Positions 34,576-43,272 of a stretch of DNA of 64,000 bases are shown here, piece by piece. Every line of letters starts with the position of its first letter. Position 1 is the first letter of the stretch. A model generated the notes under the pieces. The model was not told the origin of the DNA. It was given only the letters and a program-made list of their open reading frames with translations, and did no database searches. Both the position numbers and the translations under genes were made by a program. This stretch comes from Brevibacterium permense (GTDB lineage: Bacteria > Actinomycetota > Actinomycetes > Actinomycetales > Brevibacteriaceae): contig NZ_JABSSX010000006.1 in assembly GCF_013280495.1 (NCBI RefSeq), positions 1-64,000 on the forward strand, written 5' to 3'.

Positions 34576-34594
34576 CAGTAAGGCTCACCTTATC
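34576..34594. promoter_or_regulatory. candidate iron box (DtxR/IdeR/DmdR type)
   Basis: CAGTAAGGCTCACCTTATC contains TAAGG-N4-CCTTA and resembles the DtxR-family consensus TTAGGTTAGSCTAACCTAA, with partial matches on both arms. It lies upstream of the siderophore-interacting protein gene, whose expression is expected to be iron-repressed. Confidence 0.6.
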
Positions 34595-34618
34595 AAACCA
34601 TCACCGCTGGCAACCCTG

Positions 34619-35950
34619 TCAGGTGGAGCGGTCGGCCATCTCCCGGCGACGGTCGTCGCGGATGCGTTTGAGTCCCTTGACCGATTTGAGCGAATCGAGG
34701 ATCTGCACGCCCGGAAGCGCGGAGTTCGGTCCCTTGCACTGCATCAAGTCGTCGGGGTCGAGCAGGACCACGCGGATCCCATCGTCCTTCATGCGTGATA
34801 GGGCCCCGGTGAGCATGCTCCGGGCGACGGAGTTGATCTCGTTGACGCGGCGCAGGTCGAGGACGAAGGTGTTCGTGGTGGAACCGGGTTCGTCCATCGT
34901 GCGCAGGACGTTCTCCGAACCGCTCCACTGGATGAGTCCCTGCAGGCTGCAGATGCGGACCATCTTGCCCTCCGAGTCGACGAAGCGACGGTCACGGCGG
35001 ATGATCGAGCGGGCCGGTTCCGGAGCATCCATGATGTGCAGGCTCAACCGATCTGAGAGGTCCCGGAAGATCTTCGCTCCGCGGACGCTCGTGCCGTGCC
35101 TGTCCAGTCGTGGAGAGAACGTGGCGATGCCGACCTGACCGGGCATGACGCCGAAGACACCGCCGGAGACTCCGCTCTTGGCGGGGAGACCGATCTCGGT
35201 CATCCAGTCGCCGGCTGCGTCGTACATGCCGCAGGTCATCATGACGGCGAGCACCTGCCGGTTGACTCTGGGAGAGAGCACCTGTTCACCGGTCAGCGGG
35301 TTGATGCCGCCGCCGGCCAGAGTCGAGGCCATGATGGCGAGATCTTTGACGGTGACGGTGATCGCGCACTGTTCGATATAGCCGCGGACCACTTCGTCGG
35401 GATCGTCGTAGAAGATGTCGTAGGACCGGAGCATGTTCGCGATGGCGACGTTGCGGTAGGCCTCTCGCCATTCGCCGTCGGCCACCGATTCGTCGATCGC
35501 GAGCTCACGGCCGGCGAAGCGGGAGAGCCCGGCGCGCGCGATCTCCGTGCGTTCGGCCAAGCTTGCACCGGGATCGCCGAGGATGGAGTGGATTGTCATC
35601 GCCCCGGCGTTGATCATCGGGTTGAGCGGTCGGCCCGACTTCTTGTCCAGGGAGAGTTCGTTGAACTTCTCACCGCTGGGTTCGACGCCGACCATCTCGA
35701 GGACTCCGGCCAGGCCCTCCTGCTCGAGGGCGAGGCCGTAGATGAAGGGTTTCGACATCGACTGGATCGAGAATTCGAAGTCGGCATCACCGGAGGTGTA
35801 CTCGACGCCGTCGAGGGTGGAGATGCAGATCGCGAGCTTCTCGGGATCCGCTGAGGCAAGGGCCGGGATGTAGTCCGCATTCTCCCCGGACCGGTCCGGT
35901 CGGAATCGTTCGAGCGTCTCATCGAGGAAATCCGGGATAGGCGATCGCAT
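34619..35950 (-). CDS. glsA: glutaminase with C-terminal STAS domain
   Basis: This 443-residue protein has a serine-dependent glutaminase in residues about 10-305, with the catalytic S-x-x-K at Ser64-Lys67 (SIQSMSKPF), NPMINAGAMTIHSIL, and the late GVFGVMPGQVGIATFSPRLD. The C-terminal 110 residues are a STAS domain (FVLDLRRVNEINSVARSMLT, VVLLDPDDLM), a known fusion in actinobacteria that may regulate or tether the enzyme. ATG at 35950 follows AGGAGG. It deamidates glutamine to glutamate. It is followed by an iron-box and SIP gene on the same strand but probably is not in their unit. Confidence 0.9.
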   Translation of the reverse strand: MRSPIPDFLDETLERFRPDRSGENADYIPALASADPEKLAICISTLDGVEYTSGDADFEFSIQSMSKPFIYGLALEQEGLAGVLEMVGVEPSGEKFNELSLDKKSGRPLNPMINAGAMTIHSILGDPGASLAERTEIARAGLSRFAGRELAIDESVADGEWREAYRNVAIANMLRSYDIFYDDPDEVVRGYIEQCAITVTVKDLAIMASTLAGGGINPLTGEQVLSPRVNRQVLAVMMTCGMYDAAGDWMTEIGLPAKSGVSGGVFGVMPGQVGIATFSPRLDRHGTSVRGAKIFRDLSDRLSLHIMDAPEPARSIIRRDRRFVDSEGKMVRICSLQGLIQWSGSENVLRTMDEPGSTTNTFVLDLRRVNEINSVARSMLTGALSRMKDDGIRVVLLDPDDLMQCKGPNSALPGVQILDSLKSVKGLKRIRDDRRREMADRST

Positions 35951-36198
35951 GGCACCTCCTGCTGCAGTCGTGGTCGGTGGGCACAGCGTAGTTTGACGCA
36001 GACTGCCATTCTCACACACTCCTCCGCCGGCTGCCGTTCGTCGGCAGCAGAGCCACCGGTTCGGCCGAACGGGGCCGGTGCGGCGGAACTTCGACGACGC
36101 AATCGGCGGCACAGCCGCAGCAGCGTACGCAGCGATTGTTCCAGGTCTGGCACCGAACGTGCCGCTCCTGTGACGGGCCCTGGCCATAGTGTGGAGTC

Positions 36199-37077
36199 AT
36201 GACCCGCCCCAGGCTGCTCCTCCTCATCGGCATCGCGTCCACCGCGGTCGCCGTCGTCGTCATCGGCGCGATCGTGACCGCGCTGGTGCTGCGATACTCG
36301 GCTCCACACCCAGAGACCAAAAGCCTGCCCGAACATGCGCTGACCCCGCAGGAAACCATCACCGAGGTGGACCCGCACAGAGACGGCACCGTGCAGATCC
36401 GCCAAAGGCTGATCTTCGAGACCCCGCCTGAAGGCGGAAAACCGGTCGGTCTGTGGATCAGTGATGTCGGCGTGGGCAGAGATCCGCGGACCGGCACCAG
36501 GCTGGCGATGATGCCGAAGGTCTCGTCGTTGAGCGCGGTCGAGCTGAGCACAGCCGACGGCTCGACTCAGGCATCGCCGAAGACACTCGGAAAGCTGGAC
36601 ATCGACGTCGAAGAGTCGGGGAGGAAGGGCTTCGACCATCCGGAGGTGCACTTCACGTTCAACCCGAAGGATTCCGACGGAGAGGTCGTGCAGTGGAGCG
36701 AAGGCCGCCATGTCGTCGAGCTCGAATACGTCCTCGACGAGGTGTTCATCACCGTGGCCGGCGTGGAATTCTTCGCACTGCCCCTGCCGACGATCGGCGA
36801 TGGTCAGCACACTGTGAAGACACACAGTCTGGACATCGACACCGACGGGCCGGTGTATTGTCCGGCCGACAACGTCGACTTCGATCTTGGTGATGGATGT
36901 GACGCTGAGGCATTCTCGCGAGTCGATGACAGCGGTGCGATCAACAGTGGCGACACGGCGGAAGACGGAACCCATGTGGTCTGGCGGAAATCCTACACCG
37001 GCAATCGAGAAGTCATCGCCTTCGCCCCTCCTGCGGGTATGACGGCATCGCCGACCCCTGCAAGAGAGAGGCAGTGA
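36199..37077 (+). CDS. membrane-anchored extracellular protein of unknown function
   Basis: This 292-residue protein has an N-terminal membrane helix or uncleaved signal (LLLLIGIASTAVAVVVIGAI) and an extracellular beta-rich domain: TITEVDPHRDGTVQIRQRL, VHFTFNPKDSDGEVVQWSEG, GRHVVELEYVLDEVFITVAG. The layout of paired beta strands, a charge-rich middle and two late Cys (VYCPADN and DGCDAEAF) resembles the N-terminal part of DUF2207-type proteins, but the match is loose. It overlaps the following gene by four bases (ATGA), and the two appear to be diverged paralogues. Confidence 0.55.
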   Translation: MTRPRLLLLIGIASTAVAVVVIGAIVTALVLRYSAPHPETKSLPEHALTPQETITEVDPHRDGTVQIRQRLIFETPPEGGKPVGLWISDVGVGRDPRTGTRLAMMPKVSSLSAVELSTADGSTQASPKTLGKLDIDVEESGRKGFDHPEVHFTFNPKDSDGEVVQWSEGRHVVELEYVLDEVFITVAGVEFFALPLPTIGDGQHTVKTHSLDIDTDGPVYCPADNVDFDLGDGCDAEAFSRVDDSGAINSGDTAEDGTHVVWRKSYTGNREVIAFAPPAGMTASPTPARERQ

Positions 37078-37811
37078 TGAGCGAGATGAGACGAGGACCC
37101 GGATGCCGCCGAACGTTGCCCATTATGGCTGCGCTCGCCATGACTGCGACGATCGCGACCGCAGTTGCAGCGCCCGGCGGAGTAGACGCAGCGCCGAACC
37201 CGCTGCGGGACAAGACTGCGGTGCACACGGTCAGCATCGCCGCCGATGGCAGCTACTCGGTGCGGATGGATACGAAACTCGACCTGGCGCTGGAGACGGC
37301 TTGGGGATTCGGCGGTGACATCCACGATGGTTTCCGCTTGCCCGACTCCGAGTCTCTGCTGCCGCCGTACCTGCGGGCGCACTATTCGAATCCGCAGGGA
37401 ACCATCGATTCGGATCCCGCCGAGGCGACCATCGAGACAGAGCTGCATGCCGTCGATATCGGATTCTCCACAGACAGGCTCACTGCAGGATCTCATCGAG
37501 GAGTCCTCGACTACGAGGTTGCCGGAGCAGCGGTGCCGGCAGCAGACGTGAACGGCGACCAGGACAACGGCGTCGTCGTATACGTCCGTCCCCTGGACCG
37601 CGGAGACCTCGTCATCGAGTCCGCGGCACCGATCACCGCTGTCGACTGTGAGGTCTTCGCACCGCGCGGCGAGTCATGCGGAGAGAAGAAAGGGAATACC
37701 TGGACCGTGCCGGGTGAGGAGCTGCTGCGCGATCACACCGTCATCGACGCAGTGCGGATCACGATCGACGCCGACCCGAAGGGTGTGCAGGCCCCGGACA
37801 TCGATTCCTGA
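37074..37811 (+). CDS. secreted protein of unknown function, partner of the preceding gene
   Basis: This 245-residue protein begins with a signal peptide (RTLPIMAALAMTATIATAVA ending near GVDAAP). The mature part is beta-rich: VHTVSIAADGSYSVRMDTKL, SHRGVLDYEVAGAAVPAADV, VVVYVRPLDRGDLVIESAAP and a Cys pair (DCEVFAPRGESC). It shares the general plan of the preceding gene product, including the late Cys pair, so the two may form a complex on the cell surface. It overlaps the upstream stop by four bases. No known domain is confidently recognised. Confidence 0.55.
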   Translation: MMSEMRRGPGCRRTLPIMAALAMTATIATAVAAPGGVDAAPNPLRDKTAVHTVSIAADGSYSVRMDTKLDLALETAWGFGGDIHDGFRLPDSESLLPPYLRAHYSNPQGTIDSDPAEATIETELHAVDIGFSTDRLTAGSHRGVLDYEVAGAAVPAADVNGDQDNGVVVYVRPLDRGDLVIESAAPITAVDCEVFAPRGESCGEKKGNTWTVPGEELLRDHTVIDAVRITIDADPKGVQAPDIDS

Positions 37812-37887
37812 GGCCGGATTGTCTGCACCGTCGCATATCTGAACCTGCTGGTCAGACCGCTGCGTCCGCTTAAGACCGCCGAACAGA

Positions 37888-37923
37888 GATCGAGCCCCTG
37901 CCGCAGTCGGCGGGGGCTCGATC
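37888..37923. terminator. bidirectional hairpin terminator
   Basis: GATCGAGCCCC and GGGGCTCGATC, extended inward by a further five pairs including one G-T, form a 16-bp stem with a CAGT loop. It lies between convergent genes that end at 37811 and 37939. Confidence 0.75.
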
Positions 37924-37938
37924 AGGTGACGCAGACGA

Positions 37939-38292
37939 TCAGCGGCTTCCGGCAGGTCCGTTGCCGCCGTCGAGACCGTTGTCGCCACGATCATCTCCGC
38001 GGACATCGTTGCCCCGAACGTCATCGCTGTGGCCCGCACCGCCGGACTGCTCGTCGCCGCGATTCGCTTCACCGGTCTGACCACGGTCACTGCCGATGGC
38101 GTTGTCGGCGGCGTCCCGGGCCTTCTTGATCTTGTCAGAGTGCTTGCCTCCGGTCAGGGAGTCAGCGACACCAGCGGCCTTGTCGAGGACCGAATCGGTG
38201 ACCTTCTCAGCTTTGTCAGAATTGAGCTTGTCCTTGACCTTGGGATCATTGGCGAGGTTCTTGGCCTTGTCGAGGAATTTGTCGAATGCCAT
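37939..38292 (-). CDS. MT0933/Rv0909-like antitoxin-family protein
   Basis: This 117-residue hydrophilic protein starts AFDKFLDKAKNLANDPKVKD and continues with Lys/Asp-rich helices (AEKVTDSVLDKAAGVADSLT), the pattern of the MT0933-like family named as antitoxins in Mycobacterium. The last 45 residues are a low-complexity Gly/Asp/Asn/Arg tail. No toxin gene is adjacent, so the antitoxin label may not describe its role here; similar proteins are often stand-alone stress proteins. Confidence 0.7.
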   Translation of the reverse strand: MAFDKFLDKAKNLANDPKVKDKLNSDKAEKVTDSVLDKAAGVADSLTGGKHSDKIKKARDAADNAIGSDRGQTGEANRGDEQSGGAGHSDDVRGNDVRGDDRGDNGLDGGNGPAGSR

Positions 38293-38452
38293 GGCACGGT
38301 CCTTCTCAGTTGGTCGAATGCACTGTCGATGCTGATCGTGGGGAGGAACACGAACGATTCGAAGCCTAGTGGGGCTGTCTGTGACGGAACTGGCAATCGG
38401 CTGCTTCGGTTTCGCCGGTCACCGACGGACCACACGCCCGTGACCGTCTTCC

Positions 38453-39802
38453 TTATACGCCTGAGGCGGACTGCTTTCGTGCCTGGAGCAGTCGACGATA
38501 GTGGGCATTCCTCATAGTGAGGATGAGCGCGGCGAGTGCTGCCGAGAGCAGAGAGGCACTGAGCACGGCGACCTTCGCCACATCGTGTTCGACCGAACCT
38601 GCGGTGAAGCTGAGTTCTGCGACGAGGAGCGAGACGGTGAAGCCGATGCCGGCAAGCAGCCCGATCCCGGTGAGGTCGGCCCAACGCAGACCGGGATTCA
38701 ACCCACCGGTGAACCGGGTGACCAACCAGGTGGAGACGAGGATGCCCAGAGGCTTGCCCACGATCAGCCCCGTCATGATTCCGTAGGTCAGGGGATGGGA
38801 GAACGCCGAGGCCAGACCGTGGGTTCCGCCGATATCGACTCCGGCGGCGAAGAATGCGAAGACCGGGACGGCGAAACCGGCCGACAGCGGTCGAAGGCGG
38901 TGTTCGAGCGCCTCGGCGAGGTCGCTTCCGGACCTGTCCAGGCCCTCGGCAGAGGGACTGAGGTCGCTGGAGGCACCGTGGTCGGTGCCGATCGCGCGGT
39001 TTGAACCACGACCGACGACGGCGGGGATCGTGAAGCCCAGCAGCACCCCGGCGATGGTCGCGTGGACGCCGGAGGCGTGCATGAACGCCCAGGCGGTGAG
39101 TCCGAGGGGGAGGAGGATGACCCACGCGGCCCAGGTGCGGTCGACGAAGAAGCGACGGAAACGGCTCACGATGAGCCCGTACACGATGATGATTCCGAGC
39201 GCCGCGACAAGGGGGAGAACCGCGATGGACTCGGTATAGAAGATCGCGATGATCGCGATCGCCAGCAGGTCGTCGACCGCGGCCAGGGTCAGCAGGAAGA
39301 GGCGCAGCGCTTTCGGCAGGTGGGAGCCGACGATCGCAAGGACGGCGACGGCGAAGGCGATGTCGGTCGCGGTGGGGATGGCCCAGCCGCGCAGGAGCTC
39401 CGGGCGGGTGAGCAGAAACGCCGCACAGATGAGGGCGGGGACGAGGACGCCGCCGGCCGCCGCGGTGATCGGGACGACGGCGGTGCGGAACCGACGCAGG
39501 TCACCGCGGGTGAATTCCGCCTTGAGTTCGATGCCGACGAGGAAGAAGAAGACTGCGAGCAGTCCGTCGGCAGCCCATTGCCCGATGCTCAGCCGCAGAT
39601 GCCACGGTTCGTAACCGAACTCGATATCGCGGAGCGTGAAGTATCCGCCCGATGCCGGTGAGTTCGCCCAGATCAGAGCGGCAGCGGCGGCGATGAGGAG
39701 CAGCGCACCGCCGACGGTGTCGCTGCGGAGTGCTTGGAACAAGCGCTGTCCCAGAGGGTTCGGTGAGGCGGATGGCGAAGCGATTGCAGAAGTGGTGGTC
39801 AC
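38453..39802 (-). CDS. nhaA: Na+/H+ antiporter NhaA
   Basis: This 449-residue protein is a standard NhaA antiporter that exports Na+ in exchange for H+. It shows the N-terminal [79 protein letters not shown] (Asp-Asp transport site) and [19 protein letters not shown] at 39802 before TTTSAIAS was chosen; the open frame upstream is not family-like. It is the second NhaA in the window and lacks the thioredoxin domain. A SulP transporter gene lies upstream on the same strand, separated by 347 bases. Confidence 0.88.
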   Translation of the reverse strand: MTTTSAIASPSASPNPLGQRLFQALRSDTVGGALLLIAAAAALIWANSPASGGYFTLRDIEFGYEPWHLRLSIGQWAADGLLAVFFFLVGIELKAEFTRGDLRRFRTAVVPITAAAGGVLVPALICAAFLLTRPELLRGWAIPTATDIAFAVAVLAIVGSHLPKALRLFLLTLAAVDDLLAIAIIAIFYTESIAVLPLVAALGIIIVYGLIVSRFRRFFVDRTWAAWVILLPLGLTAWAFMHASGVHATIAGVLLGFTIPAVVGRGSNRAIGTDHGASSDLSPSAEGLDRSGSDLAEALEHRLRPLSAGFAVPVFAFFAAGVDIGGTHGLASAFSHPLTYGIMTGLIVGKPLGILVSTWLVTRFTGGLNPGLRWADLTGIGLLAGIGFTVSLLVAELSFTAGSVEHDVAKVAVLSASLLSAALAALILTMRNAHYRRLLQARKQSASGV

Positions 39803-39944
39803 AGTGATCCCGTTCGCGGTAGAAGTGGAAGAGAGTTCGACCCGAAGAGTGGATGTGCAGACAGTGCTCAGTTCGTCGACGCTGAGCGTAAGTGCGTGAT
39901 TCGAGCGGACGTCGTCGGCTCGGCAGATGAGAACTGTCGGAGAA

Positions 39945-40097
39945 TCACACCAGGGGTCGGAGCGGATGGTCTCCGCGCGTGAACGGCTGTGTGCCCGACT
40001 GCATTTCGCCCCACGAAGTGATGTAGCCGTTGGTGCCCGAGTGCGGAAGAACCCACACTTTCGGGCGGAAAGCGGCATCCGGGGCTGACTGTGACAT
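39945..40097 (-). CDS. possible 50-aa protein between sulP and nhaA
   Basis: A minus-strand frame of 50 codons runs from ATG 40097 to TGA 39945 and reads as hydrophilic, Trp-containing protein ([20 protein letters not shown], then [20 protein letters not shown]) with about three quarters of third positions G or C, in line with host genes. The ribosome site is weak (GAGG about 13 bases upstream). It fills most of the gap between sulP and nhaA. It could be a real small protein; nothing similar is known to me. Confidence 0.35.
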   Translation of the reverse strand: MSQSAPDAAFRPKVWVLPHSGTNGYITSWGEMQSGTQPFTRGDHPLRPLV

Positions 40098-40149
40098 TGC
40101 GGACAGTCTACCTCAGCGGATCGCGCGGCTGCCTGAATTCACAGGGCAG

Positions 40150-41658
40150 CTATCCCAGCCCGCCGGAGAGGCGAGTATGCAGAGCCTCGGTGCACGCATT
40201 CATTCCGGTGATCTCCACGCTCGTGCCCAGCGCCTCGTACTTCGTCACGATCGCATCGAGGGCGGCCACTGTAGACGCATCCCAGACATGCGATTCCGTC
40301 ATGTCGATGACGACCTGATCGGGATCATGCGTGTATCGGAATTGAGTAGTGAGGTCATTCGAGGAGGCGAAGAAGAGCTCGCCGCGGACCACATAGCGGG
40401 CGACCGCCTCGGCGACCGTGCGCTCGACGGTGACGAAGTGGGCGACCCTCCGAACGAAGAGCACGCTGGCCACGAATACTCCGAGGACGACGCCGATGGC
40501 GAGGTTGCCGGTGGCGACGACGACCGCGACGGTGGCGACCATGACGAAAGTCTCGGACTTCGGCAGCATCTTAAGCGTCGAGGGACGGATGGAATGCCAG
40601 TCGAAGGTGTCGACGCAGACCATCATCATGATGGCAGCGAGTGCGACCATCGGGATCATGCCGACGATGTCGCCGAGCACGACGACGAAGATGAGCAGGA
40701 ACGCTCCGGCCATGAACGTCGAGATTCGAGTCCTCGCCCCCGAGGCGCGGACATTGATCATCGTCTGCCCGATCATCGCGCAGCCGCCCATCCCGCCGAA
40801 GAGTCCGGAGATCATGTTCGCAGCCCCTTGACCCCAGGACTCACGGGTCTTATTCGAGTGCGTGTCGGTGATCTCGTCGACGAGCTTGGCCGTCATGAGC
40901 GACTCCATCAGCCCGACCAGAGCCATGGCCAGTGAGTAGGGGGCGATCGTTGTGAAGGTCTGCCAGGTCAGCGGCACATGCGGGAGGAAGAGTTCGGGCA
41001 GACTGCGCGGCAGCTCGCCCTGGTCGCTGACAGTAGGGACATCGACGGCGAACACGACGACGATGCCGGTGATGATCACGATCGTGACCAGCGGAGCCGG
41101 CACGATCTTCGTCAGCTTCGGCATGAACACGAGCACGACGATGGCGATGGCCAGCAGCGGGTAGACCATCCACGGCACTCCGATGACGTGGGGGACCTGT
41201 GCTGCGAAGACGAGGATCGATAGGGCGTTGACGAACCCGACCATGACGCTGCGAGGGATGAACCGGATGAGCTTTGCGACTCCGGCCACGGCCAGCAGGA
41301 TCTGGAATACACCGGCGAGCATGACGGTGGCGATGAACATGTCCATCCCGTGCTCGCGGGCAACGGGGGCGATGACGAGCGCGACGGCTCCTGTCGCCGC
41401 GGAGATCATGGCCGGGCGCCCGCCGAGGAACGCGATCGAGGTGGCCATGATGAACGCGGAGAACAGCCCGACCTTCGGATCGACCCCGGCGATGATCGAG
41501 AACGCGATCGCCTCGGGAATGAGAGCGAGCCCCACAACGAGTCCGGCGAGGACCTCACGGGTGAGCAGCCTCGGTGAGGTCAGTGCGGTGAGGACGGTCG
41601 GATCAGGGCGGTAGCGACTGGAATCGTCGGCCGTTTCGGCGGGAATGGGAGTCGTCAC
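40150..41658 (-). CDS. SulP-family anion transporter with STAS domain
   Basis: This 502-residue protein has about 11 membrane helices with SulP features: [59 protein letters not shown] and [22 protein letters not shown]-terminal STAS domain follows (about 400-500: [34 protein letters not shown]). Relatives carry sulfate, bicarbonate or dicarboxylates. With an Na+/H+ antiporter gene next downstream, an Na+-driven anion symporter of the BicA type is an attractive but unproven reading. Confidence 0.85.
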   Translation of the reverse strand: MTTPIPAETADDSSRYRPDPTVLTALTSPRLLTREVLAGLVVGLALIPEAIAFSIIAGVDPKVGLFSAFIMATSIAFLGGRPAMISAATGAVALVIAPVAREHGMDMFIATVMLAGVFQILLAVAGVAKLIRFIPRSVMVGFVNALSILVFAAQVPHVIGVPWMVYPLLAIAIVVLVFMPKLTKIVPAPLVTIVIITGIVVVFAVDVPTVSDQGELPRSLPELFLPHVPLTWQTFTTIAPYSLAMALVGLMESLMTAKLVDEITDTHSNKTRESWGQGAANMISGLFGGMGGCAMIGQTMINVRASGARTRISTFMAGAFLLIFVVVLGDIVGMIPMVALAAIMMMVCVDTFDWHSIRPSTLKMLPKSETFVMVATVAVVVATGNLAIGVVLGVFVASVLFVRRVAHFVTVERTVAEAVARYVVRGELFFASSNDLTTQFRYTHDPDQVVIDMTESHVWDASTVAALDAIVTKYEALGTSVEITGMNACTEALHTRLSGGLG

Positions 41659-41723
41659 GACCGGAACATTACCCGATCGCCGAGGCGGCCCGACCCGACC
41701 ACGGCCGCACGGGAGCCCGTGGG

Positions 41724-42467
41724 CTACTGCAGGCTGACGCCGGAACCGTGGAGGCGGACCTGCAGTCCCGAGTCGGTGACGGTGATGTCGGTGAGTTCGA
41801 GTCCGGCGGGCAGGAAGTCGAGATCGATGACGATATCGGAGATCTCCGAGGTGAGGAATCCAGGCAGGCGATCGAGGGAGAACTCCGTCGAACCCAGCTT
41901 GATCGTCGTCGCGTCTACGACGGCCCGCCTGCCGTCGGCCTTCGGGTCGATTCCCACAAGCAGATCCTGACCGAGCATCGACCCCTTGAGGAAGAGTTCG
42001 CCGTCGACGGTCGTGAACGACATCCCCTCGGGCAGGTTCGCATGTTCGGCGGCGAGCTCGTCGAGGGTCGAGTGGGGGAGGACCGCAGTGCCGTCGACGG
42101 TGCCGATCGGCTTCGACCCGCCGGTGGGAACGTCATAGAGCTTCGCATCGACATCGGTGAAGTCGACGCCCTCATAGGTGGCCTCATCGGCGGTGACATG
42201 CACCGAGTTCAGTTCTTTAGAAGCCAGCTGCGTGAGGATGGGGAAGCCTTCGACAGAGACCTCGGCTTCACCGTAGTCGGCAAGCCCGTCGGCGATGCGC
42301 TGCTCCGTGGCGTAGTCGACGATGCGGTCGGCCGCGACACTGCCGATGATGAGTGTGAGGACGATGACGACCGCGGAGACGATGAACGTCGTCCGCCGGC
42401 TGCGACGTCGAGGCTGGTCATCCGGCCGCGGGTACTGAAAGGTTTGCGCCGTGGTCATGGGCTCCAT
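41724..42467 (-). CDS. DUF2993 (LmeA-like) phospholipid-binding protein
   Basis: This 247-residue protein has a cytoplasmic basic N-terminus (PRRRSRRT), one membrane helix (FIVSAVVIVLTLIIGSVAAD) and a DUF2993 domain (VEGFPILTQLASKELNSVHV, AEHANLPEGMSFTTVDGELF, GLELTDITVTDSGLQVRLHG). The actinobacterial relative LmeA supports lipomannan chain extension in mycobacteria and binds phospholipid; a periplasmic lipid-binding role is likely here. Two ATGs (42467 and 42458) are possible starts. Confidence 0.8.
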   Translation of the reverse strand: MEPMTTAQTFQYPRPDDQPRRRSRRTTFIVSAVVIVLTLIIGSVAADRIVDYATEQRIADGLADYGEAEVSVEGFPILTQLASKELNSVHVTADEATYEGVDFTDVDAKLYDVPTGGSKPIGTVDGTAVLPHSTLDELAAEHANLPEGMSFTTVDGELFLKGSMLGQDLLVGIDPKADGRRAVVDATTIKLGSTEFSLDRLPGFLTSEISDIVIDLDFLPAGLELTDITVTDSGLQVRLHGSGVSLQ

Positions 42468-42549
42468 TGTTCCGCACCCGCCGGTCCATTCGCATTCGCC
42501 GGGCCGAGTGCGCTCGCCGGCTCGGCAGAGTCGAACGTCCCCGCTGCGC

Positions 42550-43272
42550 TCATCCGTTGAGGATGATGACGTCGAGGGTGCGCGGTCCGTGCACTCCTTC
42601 GACCCGGCTGAGCTCGATGTCGCTCGTGGCCGAGGGCCCGGAGATGAACGTCAGCGGCGCGTGCGCGTCGAGCCGAGCGATTCCCTCAGGGACGATGTCG
42701 ACGATGTCGTCTGTCCGGACGATGCACACGTGATGGTCGGGCACGAGCGTGATCGCCCTCCGTCCGCACTCGTACGATCCGTCGAGGACGATGGTGCCCG
42801 TCTGCGCGATCGCCACCGCCGAGGCGGTCACCACCGCCCCCTGAGCGTCGAGTTCGTCGACGCTGAGTTCCTCACCCGGAGCATCGACCCGCACCTCACC
42901 GGAGTACCCCGCCAGCCAGGACGAGTCGAGGCCGAGGGGGACGACGACTGAGGAATGGGCGCCGATGAGTTCGGCGATCGTCGCGCTCGGGTCGCCGTCG
43001 GCGCGGTGGACGTTGGCTTTGTAGTCGACGAGGCGGTCGATGAGCAGCTCGACGAGGTCCTCACCAGTGTGTGTGCCCTCATGGTGGTATCCGGCGTCGG
43101 CGGCCGTGGCGGCAGGCTTCGCCGAGGCGACCCCGCCGGATACGGCATCTGCCGTGCCGCCGGTGCCCGGTACCGCTGTGCGCGGAGACGACGACACGTA
43201 TTCCCCGCCGCCGCGGCGACCGAGGGCCTCACTGATGCGGGCGAGGATCTCCTCGCGGGCGGTATCGGTCAT
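42550..43272 (-). CDS. lutC: lactate utilisation protein C (LUD domain)
   Basis: This 240-residue LUD-domain protein is the last gene of lutABC, which oxidises L-lactate to pyruvate. It shows REEILARISEALGRR, SVVVPLGLDSSWLAGYSGEV, ASAVAIAQTGTIVLDGSYEC and RRAITLVPDHHVCIVRTDDI. The N-terminal third contains a Gly/Ala-rich linker. ATG at 43272 overlaps the lutB stop by four bases. Confidence 0.88.
   Translation of the reverse strand: MTDTAREEILARISEALGRRGGGEYVSSSPRTAVPGTGGTADAVSGGVASAKPAATAADAGYHHEGTHTGEDLVELLIDRLVDYKANVHRADGDPSATIAELIGAHSSVVVPLGLDSSWLAGYSGEVRVDAPGEELSVDELDAQGAVVTASAVAIAQTGTIVLDGSYECGRRAITLVPDHHVCIVRTDDIVDIVPEGIARLDAHAPLTFISGPSATSDIELSRVEGVHGPRTLDVIILNG

Noticed and set aside
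35614..36975. 453-codon minus-strand frame overlapping the glutaminase start and the exported-protein gene
   Set aside because: It is out of frame with the glutaminase, and its product is low-complexity; the true glutaminase frame ends at ATG 35950.
37939..38292. a toxin-antitoxin locus
   Set aside because: Although the protein belongs to a family named as antitoxin, neither neighbour resembles a toxin.
39803..40149. a sodium-sensing riboswitch upstream of nhaA
   Set aside because: I see no conserved riboswitch-like core, and known nhaA-associated motifs occur in other phyla; the gap is better explained by a possible small ORF and promoter.
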